Source of the DNA: Neisseriaceae bacterium HSC-16F19
Lineage (GTDB): Bacteria > Pseudomonadota > Gammaproteobacteria > Burkholderiales > Neisseriaceae
Direction: 5' to 3'
DNA length: 60,263 nt
NCBI RefSeq assembly: GCF_024171525.1
Contig: NZ_JALJZY010000016.1
Coordinates: forward strand, 1-60,263
The notes beneath the pieces were generated by a model. The model was not told where the DNA came from, did not search any database, and worked only from the letters and a program-made list of their open reading frames with translations. Of this stretch, positions 25,370-33,806 are shown in pieces. The translations under genes were made by a program, and so were the position numbers. Within the stretch, counting starts at the first letter, position 1, and each line of letters begins with the position of its first letter.

Positions 25370-25949
25370 CGTAATGCTCCTCACGGACAACGCGCGGGGT
25401 GATTTCGCGCGGCTCAATGGTCACGGGCTGGTACACCACGCGGCCTTCGGCTTCGTCGTAACGCATTTCGACATAGCCGGAAATGGGGAAATCTTTGCGG
25501 AAAGGATGGCCGACAAAACCGTAGTCGGTGAGAATGCGGCGCAAATCCGGATGTTTGTTGAAGAGGATGCCGTAGAGGTCGAAGGCTTCGCGCTCGTACC
25601 AGTCGGCGCTGTTGTAGAGCGCCACCACGGAATCGACGATGGGGAAATCGTCATCGTCCGCCCACACGCGCACGCGCACGCGGCGGTTGTGTTTGATGGA
25701 CAAGAGCTGGCTCACCGCGGCAAAGCGCTTGCCTTCCCACGGCTCGTTTTTGTATTCGCTGTAATCGACACCGCACAAATCCACCAGCGTCTCGAAATGC
25801 AGTTCTTCGTGATCGCGCAGGGTCTGCATGATGTCGTAGTAGTCGGCAGCGGCACATTCGATGGTGATTTCGCCAAAAGCGTTAATCAGCTTGGCTTTGC
25901 TGCCGATAATGCTTTCCAGGGCTGCCTGAAGTTGGGTCATGTCTGCCAT
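25362..25949 (-). CDS. nuoC: NADH-quinone oxidoreductase subunit C
   Basis: A 195-residue 30-kDa-type hydrophilic subunit. The family block ADWYEREAFDLYGILFNKHPDLRRILTDYGFVGHPFRKDFP is nearly invariant in complex I. AAGGAGCAGCC precedes the ATG, 9 bases after the nuoB stop. It is separate from nuoD (not fused as in E. coli), and overlaps its GTG start. Confidence 0.97.
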   Translation of the reverse strand: MADMTQLQAALESIIGSKAKLINAFGEITIECAAADYYDIMQTLRDHEELHFETLVDLCGVDYSEYKNEPWEGKRFAAVSQLLSIKHNRRVRVRVWADDDDFPIVDSVVALYNSADWYEREAFDLYGILFNKHPDLRRILTDYGFVGHPFRKDFPISGYVEMRYDEAEGRVVYQPVTIEPREITPRVVREEHYGG

Positions 25950-25958
25950 GGCTGCTCC

Positions 25959-26438
25959 TTAAACCCGCGCAATGGTGGCGGTGCGTCTGATTTTCTGTTG
26001 CAGCTGCAACAGGCCGTAGAGCAGCGCTTCTGCCGTCGGCGGGCAACCGGGCACATACACGTCTACCGGCACGATGCGGTCGCAACCGCGCACCACCGAA
26101 TAGGAGTAGTGGTAATAACCGCCGCCGTTGGCGCAGGAACCCATGGACAAGACCCAACGCGGCTCGGCCATTTGTTCGTAGACGCGGCGCAACGCCGGGG
26201 CCATTTTGTTGCACAGGGTACCGGCCACAATCATCAGGTCGGACTGGCGCGGCGACGGACGGAAAATAATGCCGAAGCGGTCCAAATCGTAACGCGCCAT
26301 ACCGGCGTGCATCATCTCCACCGCACAGCAGGCCAGGCCGAAAGTGGCCGGCCACAAAGAACCGGTGCGCACATAATTGAGCACCGTGTCGGCCGTGGTG
26401 GTGACAAAGCCTTTATTCAAAACACCTTCTATTCCCAT
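25959..26438 (-). CDS. nuoB: NADH-quinone oxidoreductase subunit B
   Basis: A 159-residue subunit that carries cluster N2, the last cluster before quinone. Ligands are seen in FGLACCAVEMM (tandem cysteines), SMGSCANGGGYYHYS and VPGCPPTAEALLYG. The start MGIEGVLNKGF at 26438 overlaps nuoA by 10 bases; the earlier codon at 26459 would overlap by 31 and lacks family support. Confidence 0.97.
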   Translation of the reverse strand: MGIEGVLNKGFVTTTADTVLNYVRTGSLWPATFGLACCAVEMMHAGMARYDLDRFGIIFRPSPRQSDLMIVAGTLCNKMAPALRRVYEQMAEPRWVLSMGSCANGGGYYHYSYSVVRGCDRIVPVDVYVPGCPPTAEALLYGLLQLQQKIRRTATIARV

Positions 26439-26785
26439 TCCAGCGCCCCTTTTTTCCACTCATACACAAAGCCGATGACCAGAATCACCAGAAACACCAG
26501 CATGGACCAAAAACCGTAGGCGCCCAGCTCTTTGAACACCACCGCCCAAGGCACCATAAAGGCCACTTCCAAATCGAAGAGGATAAACAGAATGGCCACC
26601 AGGTAGTAACGCACGTCAAAACGCATGCGCGCGTTTTCAAAGGCTTCGAAACCGCACTCGAAAGGGTCTTGCTTGACCTTGCCCGGCCGGTTCGGCCCCA
26701 GAATCAGACCCAGCGTGATAAACAGCACGCCGGCAAACAGACCCACCAGCACAAACACCAGTATGGGGAAATAATTCGCCAACAT
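26429..26785 (-). CDS. nuoA: NADH-quinone oxidoreductase subunit A
   Basis: A 118-residue three-helix membrane subunit and first gene of the nuo operon. The cytoplasmic loop ECGFEAFENARMRFDVRYYLVAILFILFDLEVAF is diagnostic, with the Cys that becomes exposed in the deactive form of complex I. GCGAGCCTGAG before the ATG gives a modest SD. Upstream is a candidate promoter and a Fur-box-like site, so regulation of the whole operon probably starts here. Confidence 0.97.
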   Translation of the reverse strand: MLANYFPILVFVLVGLFAGVLFITLGLILGPNRPGKVKQDPFECGFEAFENARMRFDVRYYLVAILFILFDLEVAFMVPWAVVFKELGAYGFWSMLVFLVILVIGFVYEWKKGALEWE

Positions 26786-26827
26786 CTCAGGCTCGCTTTT
26801 ATGAAAATATGGGTAAAAACACCCGCT

Positions 26828-26857
26828 ATTTTACCCTAAGTGACAAAGGCTTTTGAA
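26828..26857 (-). promoter_or_regulatory. Candidate nuoA promoter
   Basis: On the minus strand TTCAAA (26852-26857) and TAAAAT (26828-26833) are 18 bases apart. Transcription would begin near 26821, about 36 bases before the nuoA ATG. The -35 is weak, as expected of an activator-dependent promoter. Confidence 0.4.
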
Positions 26858-26910
26858 GCTGACCCAAGGAAAATTTTTCCAGAAAAACCAAATATTTCAT
26901 TAAGTTAAAT

Positions 26911-26929
26911 GATAGTTATTATCATTATT
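26911..26929. promoter_or_regulatory. Fur-box-like site upstream of nuoA
   Basis: GATAGTTATTATCATTATT matches the 19-bp consensus GATAATGATAATCATTATC at about 15 positions. It lies about 90 bases upstream of the candidate nuo start site, outside the RNA polymerase footprint, which suits an activating role. To my knowledge, Fur-dependent activation of nuo has been reported in Neisseria meningitidis. Confidence 0.6.
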
Positions 26930-27075
26930 TTTTAGCATATCGTCTTTACATTTGCCCGGCGGCGGCACCTGAGTGTGCACTTGCAGCAAAGTTTGCTGTA
27001 TTTACCGTGCCTTACCTTTCGCAGCACCCCCTGCCGGACAGTGCCCTGCCCCTGCCCGGGCACCGCCGCCGCCCG

Positions 27076-27110
27076 AAAAAAAAGCGCCCGGCATCATCGC
27101 TCCGGGCGTC
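27076..27110 (-). terminator. Intrinsic terminator of benE
   Basis: On the minus strand GACGCCCGG and CCGGGCGC flank a 10-base loop and are followed by eight T. It lies about 80 bases past the stop codon of benE. Confidence 0.8.
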
Positions 27111-27192
27111 GTAATTAAACCACGCTCATATCAAAAAAAAGGTATCTGTTCCGCGTGGCGGTCGGGTGACTGACCTGAAGCAGGCCGCTGGA

Positions 27193-28359
27193 TTATTTAC
27201 GCGCCAAATAGCGGTTCAGGTGGTACACCAGCACCCCGAACACCAAGCCCCAAAATGCGCTGCCGATACCGAACAATGTCATACCCGAAGCACTGGTGAG
27301 CAGGGTAATCAGCGAGGCTTCGCGGGTGACTTCGTCTTCCCACGCCGCCAACAGATTGGCCAGGAGCGTGCCGAAAATGGCGATGCCCGCCAAGGCCCAC
27401 AGCAGTTCCGAGGGCAGCGCCGCAAACAGCGACACCACCACCCCGCCCAAGCCCGCCAAAATCAGGTAAAACACCCCTATCCACACATTGGCCCAATAGC
27501 GTTTTTTTGGGTCCGGATCCACTTCCGGCCCCATGGTGATGGCGGCACTGATGGCGGCCAGATTCATCATAAAACCGCCAAACGGCGCCAGCAGCAGGGT
27601 GCCGATGGCGGTGGTATTGATCAGGGGCGCTACCGGCGCTTGGTAATGATAGGCGCGCAACACGGCGATACCGGGCACGTTTTGCGTCACCAGCGTGGCG
27701 ATAAACAGCGGTATGCCCACGCTGATCAATGTGCCCAGTTTGAATTCCGGCGACAGCCATTGCAAAGTCGGTGCCTTCCACACCAGATTGTCCGTCTGCA
27801 ACAGCCCGGCGGCATAGGCATAGACAAAGCCCACCACCAGCATCAGCAAGATGCTGTAGCGGGGAAAACGGATTTTGCTGAGCAGATAGGTGAGCAGCAT
27901 CAGCCCCACCAGCACGGTTTGCGACTGCATGGACACAAATACCTTGCTGCCGAAATTAATCAGAATCCCCGCCAGCATGGCCGCAGCCAGGGTTCTGGGT
28001 ATCATCGCCACCAGGCGGCCGAAAAAGCCGCTGGCCGACACCAGCAGCATCAGCGCGGCGGCAAACAGAAACGCCCCCACCGCCTCGCTCAGGGGAATGC
28101 CGCTCATGCCCACCATCAACGCCGCACCGGGCGTGCTCCACGCCACCATCAGCGGCTCTTTGTAGCGCAGCGACAAGTACAGGGTCATCAGACCGCAACC
28201 CAGCCCCAGGGCGGTAAACCAGGAATTGATTTGTGCCGCACTGCTGCCGAAAGTTTGTGCCGTTTGGAAAATAATCACCGCGCTGGAGCCGTAGGCCACC
28301 AGCGTGGCGGCAATGGCGGCGGCCACATGGGCGGAGGAGAAGGTGAAACGGGCGGTCAT
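27193..28359 (-). CDS. benE: BenE/YdcO-family transporter
   Basis: A 388-residue membrane protein with about 12 hydrophobic segments. It matches the benzoate:H+ symporter BenE family in its first half (AAIAATLVAYGSSAVIIFQTAQ, then VAWSTPGAALM, the loop with the conserved TPGA) and in the later segment PFGGFMMNLAAISAAITMGPEVDPDPKKRYW, a family hallmark. GGA lies 7 bases before the ATG. No benzoate-degradation genes are nearby, so the true substrate may be another aromatic or carboxylic acid. Single-gene unit with its own terminator. Confidence 0.88.
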   Translation of the reverse strand: MTARFTFSSAHVAAAIAATLVAYGSSAVIIFQTAQTFGSSAAQINSWFTALGLGCGLMTLYLSLRYKEPLMVAWSTPGAALMVGMSGIPLSEAVGAFLFAAALMLLVSASGFFGRLVAMIPRTLAAAMLAGILINFGSKVFVSMQSQTVLVGLMLLTYLLSKIRFPRYSILLMLVVGFVYAYAAGLLQTDNLVWKAPTLQWLSPEFKLGTLISVGIPLFIATLVTQNVPGIAVLRAYHYQAPVAPLINTTAIGTLLLAPFGGFMMNLAAISAAITMGPEVDPDPKKRYWANVWIGVFYLILAGLGGVVVSLFAALPSELLWALAGIAIFGTLLANLLAAWEDEVTREASLITLLTSASGMTLFGIGSAFWGLVFGVLVYHLNRYLARK

Positions 28360-28483
28360 GGTATTCCATCACAGGAGAAAACGGCTACACACTGTTTTTC
28401 AGGCAGCCTTTTACCGCTTTTAATACGGCTTACCGATTGCGGTATACATCCCACTGGTTGATTCCGAGAATATCAAAATACGG

Positions 28484-28513
28484 CAGGCTGCCTGAACGTT
28501 TTCAGGCAGCCTG
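28484..28513 (-). terminator. Inverted-DUS terminator after ybaB
   Basis: CAGGCTGCCTGAA and TTCAGGCAGCCTG with a 4-base loop, 15 bases past the ybaB stop. It ends the dnaX-ybaB transcript. Confidence 0.75.
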
Positions 28514-28527
28514 ATTCTGATCCGAAC

Positions 28528-28869
28528 TTACTTAAAGAAATCGGCCATGCCCGGCGGCAGGCCCATGCCTTGGGTGAATTGGCCCATATGTGCGGCGGCG
28601 GTTTCGCCTGCTTTGCGCACGGCGTCGTTGACGGCGGCGGCAATCAGGTCTTCCAGCATTTCCTTGTCATCCGCAGCATCGGCCAGGAGCGCGTCTTCAA
28701 TGCTGATACGCTTCACGCCGTAATGGCAGTTCATGGTCACTTTGACCATGCCCGCACCGGCTTCGCCGTTGACTTCGATATTGCCCAGCTCCTCCTGGGC
28801 CTGTTTCATGCGTTCCTGCATTTGCTGCGCCTGTTTCATCAGGCCGCCCAAACCGGCTTTTCCAAACAT
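28528..28869 (-). CDS. ybaB: YbaB/EbfC nucleoid-associated protein
   Basis: A 113-residue DNA-binding protein. MFGKAGLGGLMKQAQQMQERMKQAQEELGNIEVNGEAGAGMVKVTMNC is the classic YbaB start: a charged helix, then the tweezer-like beta sheet. The Met/Gly-rich end (MGLPPGM) is also typical. AAGGACGTATT precedes the ATG, 17 bases after dnaX. The pairing dnaX-ybaB, often with recR, is conserved in many bacteria. Confidence 0.95.
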   Translation of the reverse strand: MFGKAGLGGLMKQAQQMQERMKQAQEELGNIEVNGEAGAGMVKVTMNCHYGVKRISIEDALLADAADDKEMLEDLIAAAVNDAVRKAGETAAAHMGQFTQGMGLPPGMADFFK

Positions 28870-28886
28870 AATACGTCCTTTTTTGT

Positions 28887-30929
28887 TTAATGCCCGGAAT
28901 CGGGCTGTTTTAATGCCAAGCTTTCAGGCAGCCACTGGGCATCGAACAAATCGATGATGTCCCGCGCGGCCGCATCGGCTTCCAAATAATCTTGTGCTTG
29001 CTGACGCGCTTCCTGTTGCAGGCGTTCGCGGCGCATCACCTGGGTTTCCAAACCCTCCTCCTCGCGCCAGGCCTGTGTGCTGACGCGGATGTCGCGCCCG
29101 TAGGCTTCGGACAAGACCGCGCCCAATTTGTGCAGGCGCTCTTTGTCGGCGGTGAATTCGCCCTCATTGGTAATCGCCAGCTGCAAACGGCCTTGGGCGG
29201 CATCGAAATGCGCCACGGCGGTGTGCAGGGAAAACAGTTGCACCGCGCCCAATTTGTGCGCCAGCTGTGTCATGATTTGCGGCCAGTTGGCGGCGCTGAT
29301 TTCGGGCAGAGGCTGTGTGCTTGCATCGGTTTCGGCCTCCGTATCGGCGGCGGCTTCGACAGGCGGGTTTGCCAACGGAATTTCTTCCGCCTCGGTACCT
29401 CTATCCGCGGCACTGTCTGCTGCGGCAATGCTTGCAGGCGGCGCTATCTCGGCAGTTACGGGCGCAGCTTCATCTGCAACGACCATATCTGATTGAGGAA
29501 CGGCAAGCGCTTCGTCTGCCGCAGCTTCTTCAGGCACGGCTTCAGATACAGCCGCATCTTCCCACGGCGGTACACTGTCAGCCTCAAGCGGCGGTAATAC
29601 TTCAGTTTCTGCTACAGGCTTCGCTTCTTGGGCATGAAGCGCGGCGGGTGGCTCTTCTTCCGCCGCTGCCACAGCAGGCAGTAGCTGCAACTCTGTCGCT
29701 TGTTCTAAAGACGGTTCCGCTTCTACAGCAGCAGTTTCAGGCAGCCTGTCTGCTGTTTGAACAGCTGCATCCGCCGTTTGCAGCGGCGCCGGGTCTTGCA
29801 GCTGGCTGCCGCTGATACGCGCCTGTGGCGGATGGGCCTCGGCGGCCAGCGGTGCAAACGCCAGCATGCGCAACAGGGTCATCACAAAACCGGCGTATTC
29901 GTCCGGCGCCAGGGGCAAATCATGTTTGCCGCGCACGGCACATTGGTAATACAGCTGGATTTGCTCGCCGCTCAGGCGTGCGGCCAGTTGTTGCAGACGC
30001 GGTTTTTCCGGGTCGGCATCGGCCACGGCGCCGGGCACGGTTTGCAGCAGCGCCAGCCGTTGCAGCAGCAAGGCCATTTCATTGAGCGCGCTGTCGAAAC
30101 CGATGGCACGCCCGGCCATATCGGCAGCCTTGGCCAACAGCGCCTCGCCGTCCTGCACCGCCAAGGCATCCAGCAATTCGTATAAATAAGAAGTATCCAC
30201 CGCACCGATCATTTGGCGCACATCGGCTTCAGTAACGCGGCCGGAACCCATGGCAATGGCCTGGTCGAGCAGGCTCAAAGCGTCGCGCATGGAACCGGCG
30301 GCGGCGCGGCCCAGCAATTGCAGCGCGGCATCCTGGTATTCGATGCCTTCACTGGCAAGCACATGCGCCAAATGGTCGTGCACCTGCTGCACATTGAGGT
30401 TGCGCAGCACAAATTGCAGGCAGCGGCTCAATACGGTAATGGGGACTTTGTGCGGGTCGGTGGTGGCGAGAATGAATTTCACATGCTCGGGCGGCTCTTC
30501 CAGCGTTTTCAGCATGGCGTTGAAAGCCGATTTGGACAGCATGTGCACTTCGTCGATGATATAGACTTTGTAGCGTCCCAGCGTGGGGGCGTACTGGGCG
30601 TTTTCCAACACTTCGCGGATATTGTCGATGCCGGTATTGGAGGCGGCGTCGATTTCGAGCAAATCCACATAGCGCCCGGCATCAATCTGGCGGCAGCTGT
30701 CGCACACGCCGCAGGGTTCGCCCTCATGCGCGTCGGGGCAGTTGAGGCTTTTGGCCAGAATACGCGCGATGGTGGTCTTGCCGACACCGCGGGTACCGGT
30801 GAGCAGATAGGCGTGGTGCAGGCGGCCTTTGTCCAGCGCATTCACCAGCGCCTTGACCACATGCTCCTGGCCGACCAAATCGGCAAATTTTTTCGGCCGC
30901 CATTTGCGCGCCAAGACCTGATATGCCAT
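28887..30929 (-). CDS. dnaX: DNA polymerase III subunit tau/gamma
   Basis: A 680-residue clamp-loader ATPase. Walker A GTRGVGKTT near residue 45, the zinc site CPDAHEGEPCGVCDSC, Walker B IIDEVHMLS and the SRC arginine finger (VLSRCLQF) are present. Domain III follows to about residue 365. Then comes a long Ala/Glu/Pro/Val-rich linker (about 370-540) and a C-terminal tau domain for polymerase binding (WPQIMTQLAHKLGAVQLFSLH). I see no A6G-type slippery site in the linker, so a frameshifted gamma form is not apparent. No clear SD before the ATG. Confidence 0.96.
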   Translation of the reverse strand: MAYQVLARKWRPKKFADLVGQEHVVKALVNALDKGRLHHAYLLTGTRGVGKTTIARILAKSLNCPDAHEGEPCGVCDSCRQIDAGRYVDLLEIDAASNTGIDNIREVLENAQYAPTLGRYKVYIIDEVHMLSKSAFNAMLKTLEEPPEHVKFILATTDPHKVPITVLSRCLQFVLRNLNVQQVHDHLAHVLASEGIEYQDAALQLLGRAAAGSMRDALSLLDQAIAMGSGRVTEADVRQMIGAVDTSYLYELLDALAVQDGEALLAKAADMAGRAIGFDSALNEMALLLQRLALLQTVPGAVADADPEKPRLQQLAARLSGEQIQLYYQCAVRGKHDLPLAPDEYAGFVMTLLRMLAFAPLAAEAHPPQARISGSQLQDPAPLQTADAAVQTADRLPETAAVEAEPSLEQATELQLLPAVAAAEEEPPAALHAQEAKPVAETEVLPPLEADSVPPWEDAAVSEAVPEEAAADEALAVPQSDMVVADEAAPVTAEIAPPASIAAADSAADRGTEAEEIPLANPPVEAAADTEAETDASTQPLPEISAANWPQIMTQLAHKLGAVQLFSLHTAVAHFDAAQGRLQLAITNEGEFTADKERLHKLGAVLSEAYGRDIRVSTQAWREEEGLETQVMRRERLQQEARQQAQDYLEADAAARDIIDLFDAQWLPESLALKQPDSGH

Positions 30930-30958
30930 AAGTTTTACAACAATCTATCAAGAAACGG

Positions 30959-30988
30959 CTGCCTGAAAGGGTAGTCCTTTCAGGCAGC
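30959..30988. terminator. Inverted-DUS hairpin after the lipoprotein gene
   Basis: GCTGCCTGAAAGG and CCTTTCAGGCAGC enclose a short GTAGT loop. It lies between the lipoprotein gene and dnaX on the minus strand, next to the second hairpin at 30989-31018. Confidence 0.6.
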
Positions 30989-31018
30989 TTAGGGCGAACG
31001 GATGGTCAGTTCGCCCTG
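30989..31018. repeat. Hairpin sharing the ends of the MITE at 39372
   Basis: TAGGGCGAAC and GTTCGCCCT form a 9-bp stem; the right arm read in reverse is AGGGCGAACTGAC, the same as the terminal repeat of the element at 39372-39537. It looks like a collapsed element with only its ends left, and it could act as a terminator of the lipoprotein gene. Confidence 0.55.
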
Positions 31019-31030
31019 GCAAAAACCGGC

Positions 31031-31561
31031 TTACTTCTTGTTCAGCTTGGCGGTAGCCGCTTTGTCCAGTACGCAGGATTTCAAGAGGATGTTGTCCACT
31101 TGTACCTGTTTGCCGTTCACGGTGTCGGTACCGGCCTGGGTGAGCATATTGCCGTTCACTTTGGTGACATTGGCCGGAGTGGCTTTGGCGGTCGTCCAAG
31201 TGATGCCTTCGCCGAAGTAGCTGTTTTGGGTGTCGCCGTTGGCATCGTTCAGCACACGGTAGAGGCCGGGGGAAGGTTCATTGTTAATCAGGGTTTGCGC
31301 CACCACCAGGGTGCCGTCTTTCACGCCGTACATCACGCGGACTTTTTGCTTGCCGTTGCGGCTGTCGCAGGTGTAAGCCACTTCCACGCGGCCGTCGATG
31401 CTGTCCACACGCGCCAGCTGCATGCCGGTATCGGTGCTGATGGCCACTTCTTCCACCGGGGCCTGTTGCTGGCCGCCTTGTTGGGCCTGACGCGGGGCGC
31501 TGGTGGTGCCGCAAGCGGCCAACAACATCAAAGCAGCAGCAGATACGAGGATTTTTTGCAT
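31031..31561 (-). CDS. Lipoprotein, possibly ACP/MliC-like
   Basis: A 176-residue lipoprotein. The signal peptide MQKILVSAAALMLLAACG has a lipobox (LAAC), cysteine near residue 17. After a Gln/Pro linker the domain starts VEVAYTCDSRNGKQKVRVMYGV and ends NILLKSCVL, with two cysteines that probably pair. This pattern (YxC, KV.V.YG, late Cys) resembles the neisserial adhesin-complex protein/MliC-like lysozyme inhibitors, but the domain is longer and the match is by eye. GGAG lies 7 bases before the chosen ATG; the longer frame upstream runs into a Correia-like element. mltB is next upstream on this strand, which would suit a peptidoglycan-related role. Confidence 0.75.
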   Translation of the reverse strand: MQKILVSAAALMLLAACGTTSAPRQAQQGGQQQAPVEEVAISTDTGMQLARVDSIDGRVEVAYTCDSRNGKQKVRVMYGVKDGTLVVAQTLINNEPSPGLYRVLNDANGDTQNSYFGEGITWTTAKATPANVTKVNGNMLTQAGTDTVNGKQVQVDNILLKSCVLDKAATAKLNKK

Positions 31562-31614
31562 AATAAACTCCATAAGTGTGAAAAAAGGCGTTTCAGGCAG
31601 CCTGAATGTAATTT

Positions 31615-31720
31615 TATAGTCAAACCAAATAAGAATGAGACAAGGCCGCAAGCCGAAGACAGTACAGATAGTACGGCAAGGCGCAGCAACGCCGTATCAT
31701 TCTTATTTGGAAAGACTATA
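31615..31720 (+). mobile_element. Correia-like element, copy 3
   Basis: A 106-bp copy whose ends are TATAGTCAAACCAAATAAG and its near-complement, so its terminal repeats differ from the others (CCAAATAAG in place of AAAATAAG) but match each other. This suggests paired changes between the two ends. It starts 4 bases past the mltB stop codon and lies in the leader of the lipoprotein gene. Confidence 0.82.
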
Positions 31721-31724
31721 TGAA

Positions 31725-32807
31725 TTACAAACCGGCATTGCCGCCACGCAAACCATTGGCAATCTCACGCACGGCGCTCACATAGAGGCGGCTGTGGTTG
31801 TATTGCCAAACGGCATAGAAATTGTTCAGACCCACCCAATACTCAAAACGGCCAGGCGCCACTTCCAAGCGGTACAAAATGGCTTTCTGATTGTCGCCGA
31901 TGTGGGCGGGCAGCTGCACGCCCATGCGGCGCAAATCGCCCACCGTGTGCTTGAGCTCGGTTTTGCCGTCAATCAGCGCCTGCAATTCGGGGGTGATGGT
32001 CAAAGACGCGGGCACCGCCATCGGCGCACCGGTCTGCCAACCGTGCTGTTTCATGTAATTGGCCACCGAAGCGGCCACATCGCCGACATTGTTCCAAATA
32101 TCGCGGCGGCCGTCTTTGTCCCAATCCACCGCCCATTTGCGGTAGCTGGAAGGCATAAACTGCGGCATGCCCATTGCGCCGGCGTAGCTGCCCTTAAAGG
32201 TAAAGGCATCGCGGCGCTCTTCGTGCGCCAGCTGCAAAAATTCGTCCAGCTCTTGCTGGAAAAACTCGGCGCGGCGCGGGTAGCTGAAGGCCAGCGTGGT
32301 CAAAGCATCGCCCAAGCGGAAGGAGCCCATATTGCTGCCGTAATTGGCTTCGATGCCGATAATGGCCACAATCAGCTCGGCAGGCACGCCGTAATGCTGC
32401 GCCACCTCGTTGATCACCGCCACATTCTGACCCCAGAAGCGGTCGCCGCCCTGAATGCGGCCGCCGACATTGGCGCGCTGGAACTCATACCACGGCCGCG
32501 AAGTGCCGGGACGGTCCATAATGCTGATGATGTTTTGCTTGTGCTCGGTGCTGCCGAAAAACACTTCCAGCTCCGCACGCGAAAAACCGCCGCGGCGCAC
32601 GCGGTGGTCGATAAAACGCTGCACATCCGGACGGGTGAGCAGACCGGTGCCGATGTATTGCGGATTGACGGGCTGGTACGGCGACGGCTCGGCCACGGGC
32701 TGCGATGCCGGCTTGGCCGGTTTTTCGGCCACTTCCACCGAACTTTGGCAGGCCGCCAGCATCAGCACCGCCGCCAGCGCAGCGGGGCGCAATACGCGAA
32801 TATTCAT
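31725..32807 (-). CDS. mltB: Membrane-bound lytic murein transglycosylase B
   Basis: A 360-residue lipoprotein (lipobox LMLAAC, Cys20) that cleaves the MurNAc-GlcNAc bond with 1,6-anhydro product. The Slt35-type domain starts near residue 60. Catalytic Glu153 is in AIIGIEANYGSNMG; the family motif FKGSYAGAMGMPQFMPSSYRKWAVDWDKDGRRDIWNN follows. AAAGGTAAGTTT precedes the ATG. A Correia-like element begins 4 bases after the stop, where a terminator would be expected. Confidence 0.95.
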   Translation of the reverse strand: MNIRVLRPAALAAVLMLAACQSSVEVAEKPAKPASQPVAEPSPYQPVNPQYIGTGLLTRPDVQRFIDHRVRRGGFSRAELEVFFGSTEHKQNIISIMDRPGTSRPWYEFQRANVGGRIQGGDRFWGQNVAVINEVAQHYGVPAELIVAIIGIEANYGSNMGSFRLGDALTTLAFSYPRRAEFFQQELDEFLQLAHEERRDAFTFKGSYAGAMGMPQFMPSSYRKWAVDWDKDGRRDIWNNVGDVAASVANYMKQHGWQTGAPMAVPASLTITPELQALIDGKTELKHTVGDLRRMGVQLPAHIGDNQKAILYRLEVAPGRFEYWVGLNNFYAVWQYNHSRLYVSAVREIANGLRGGNAGL

Positions 32808-32886
32808 AAACTTACCTTTTCAAAAACACGGCAGCCGCCGCTGTGCAAGGGCCACAGTGTACCAAATCCGGGCTTGGGCTTAAAGC

Positions 32887-33738
32887 TTAGGGCAATCTGA
32901 AAACGCCTTCGCCAACCGGTATCACACGGCCGCCTACCCAAATCTGCTGAGTATCATCCACATGTAAAGACAAACGGTTGGGACGGCCCATATCGTCACC
33001 CTGCACAACCGTTTTGCTTATCGGGAAACGCTTTGCCGCCAAAAAATGTGCACCCAGATTGGCGCAGGCCGACCCGGTACCACTGTCTTCCAAGATCATA
33101 TGGTCTTGCACGTAAAAAAGGCGCGCATAGACAGAGTCGCCCTCCTCCACCCAAACATAAACAGCGGCATCCTGAGTCACACCGTAGGGGTTTTCACGAT
33201 AAAGCGCCTGCAAGCGCGACACATCCGCCTTAACCCGCGCCAATACCGCACGGTCGGTTACCGATACCAACAGCTGCAAGCTGCCGCTGTCGACAAAATA
33301 TGCACCCCCGGCAATATCGGCGGCGGCGGCACCCAACACGGCCGCCACATCCGCATCCGACCAAGCGCAACGCTGCTGCCGGTAACCGCGCAAGCCCATC
33401 TGCAAGCGGCCTTCCCGTTCGCAGATTTCGACTGTTTTGGCGCGGGTTTTCAGCACAAAATCATCCGGCAGGCCGCATTCCTGCTGCAATACCCAAGCAC
33501 AACCGATCACCGGATGCCCGGCCAGCGGCAGCTCTTGCGCCGGAGTAAAAATACGCACGGCAGCAGCCGCCTCAGCCGCAGAAAAAGCAAATACGGTCTC
33601 GCTCAAATTGAACTGCCGGGCAATGGCCTGCATATCGGCATCATCCAAACCTTGAGCTTGGGGAAATACCGCCAGCGGGTTACCGCCGAAATGGCTTTCT
33701 GCAAACACATTCACCAGTACAAAACGATATTCGCGCAT
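32887..33738 (-). CDS. PhzF-family isomerase/epimerase-like protein
   Basis: A 283-residue protein with the PhzF fold (two diaminopimelate-epimerase-like halves). The start MREYRFVLVNVFAESHFGGNPLAVFPQAQGLDD is a family hallmark, with a conserved Glu shortly after (QFNLSETVFAF). The second half has EDSGTGSACANLGAHFL, the glycine-rich turn. Start at 33738; the open frame begins earlier, but only in intergenic DNA. The gene follows clpP by 68 bases on the same strand. Reaction unknown outside phenazine producers. Confidence 0.9.
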   Translation of the reverse strand: MREYRFVLVNVFAESHFGGNPLAVFPQAQGLDDADMQAIARQFNLSETVFAFSAAEAAAAVRIFTPAQELPLAGHPVIGCAWVLQQECGLPDDFVLKTRAKTVEICEREGRLQMGLRGYRQQRCAWSDADVAAVLGAAAADIAGGAYFVDSGSLQLLVSVTDRAVLARVKADVSRLQALYRENPYGVTQDAAVYVWVEEGDSVYARLFYVQDHMILEDSGTGSACANLGAHFLAAKRFPISKTVVQGDDMGRPNRLSLHVDDTQQIWVGGRVIPVGEGVFRLP

Positions 33739-33806
33739 CTGCAAAACCTGCAAAGAAAAGAATGGTCTGCCCCCATCCGGCCGGACCATACGTGCTTCAG
33801 GCCAAG

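Larger units (their letters stand above)
26786..27192. other. Control region of nuo plus benE terminator
   Basis: No gene is supported. The left half (26786-26940) is AT-rich and holds the candidate nuo promoter and Fur-box-like site; the right half (26950-27060) is GC-rich without clear features, ending in the benE terminator at 27076-27110. Confidence 0.7.

Noticed and set aside
28887..30929. Programmed frameshift in dnaX
   Set aside because: No A6G or similar slippery heptamer with a following stem is visible in the linker; the only A6 run is in the N-terminal RPKKF codons.
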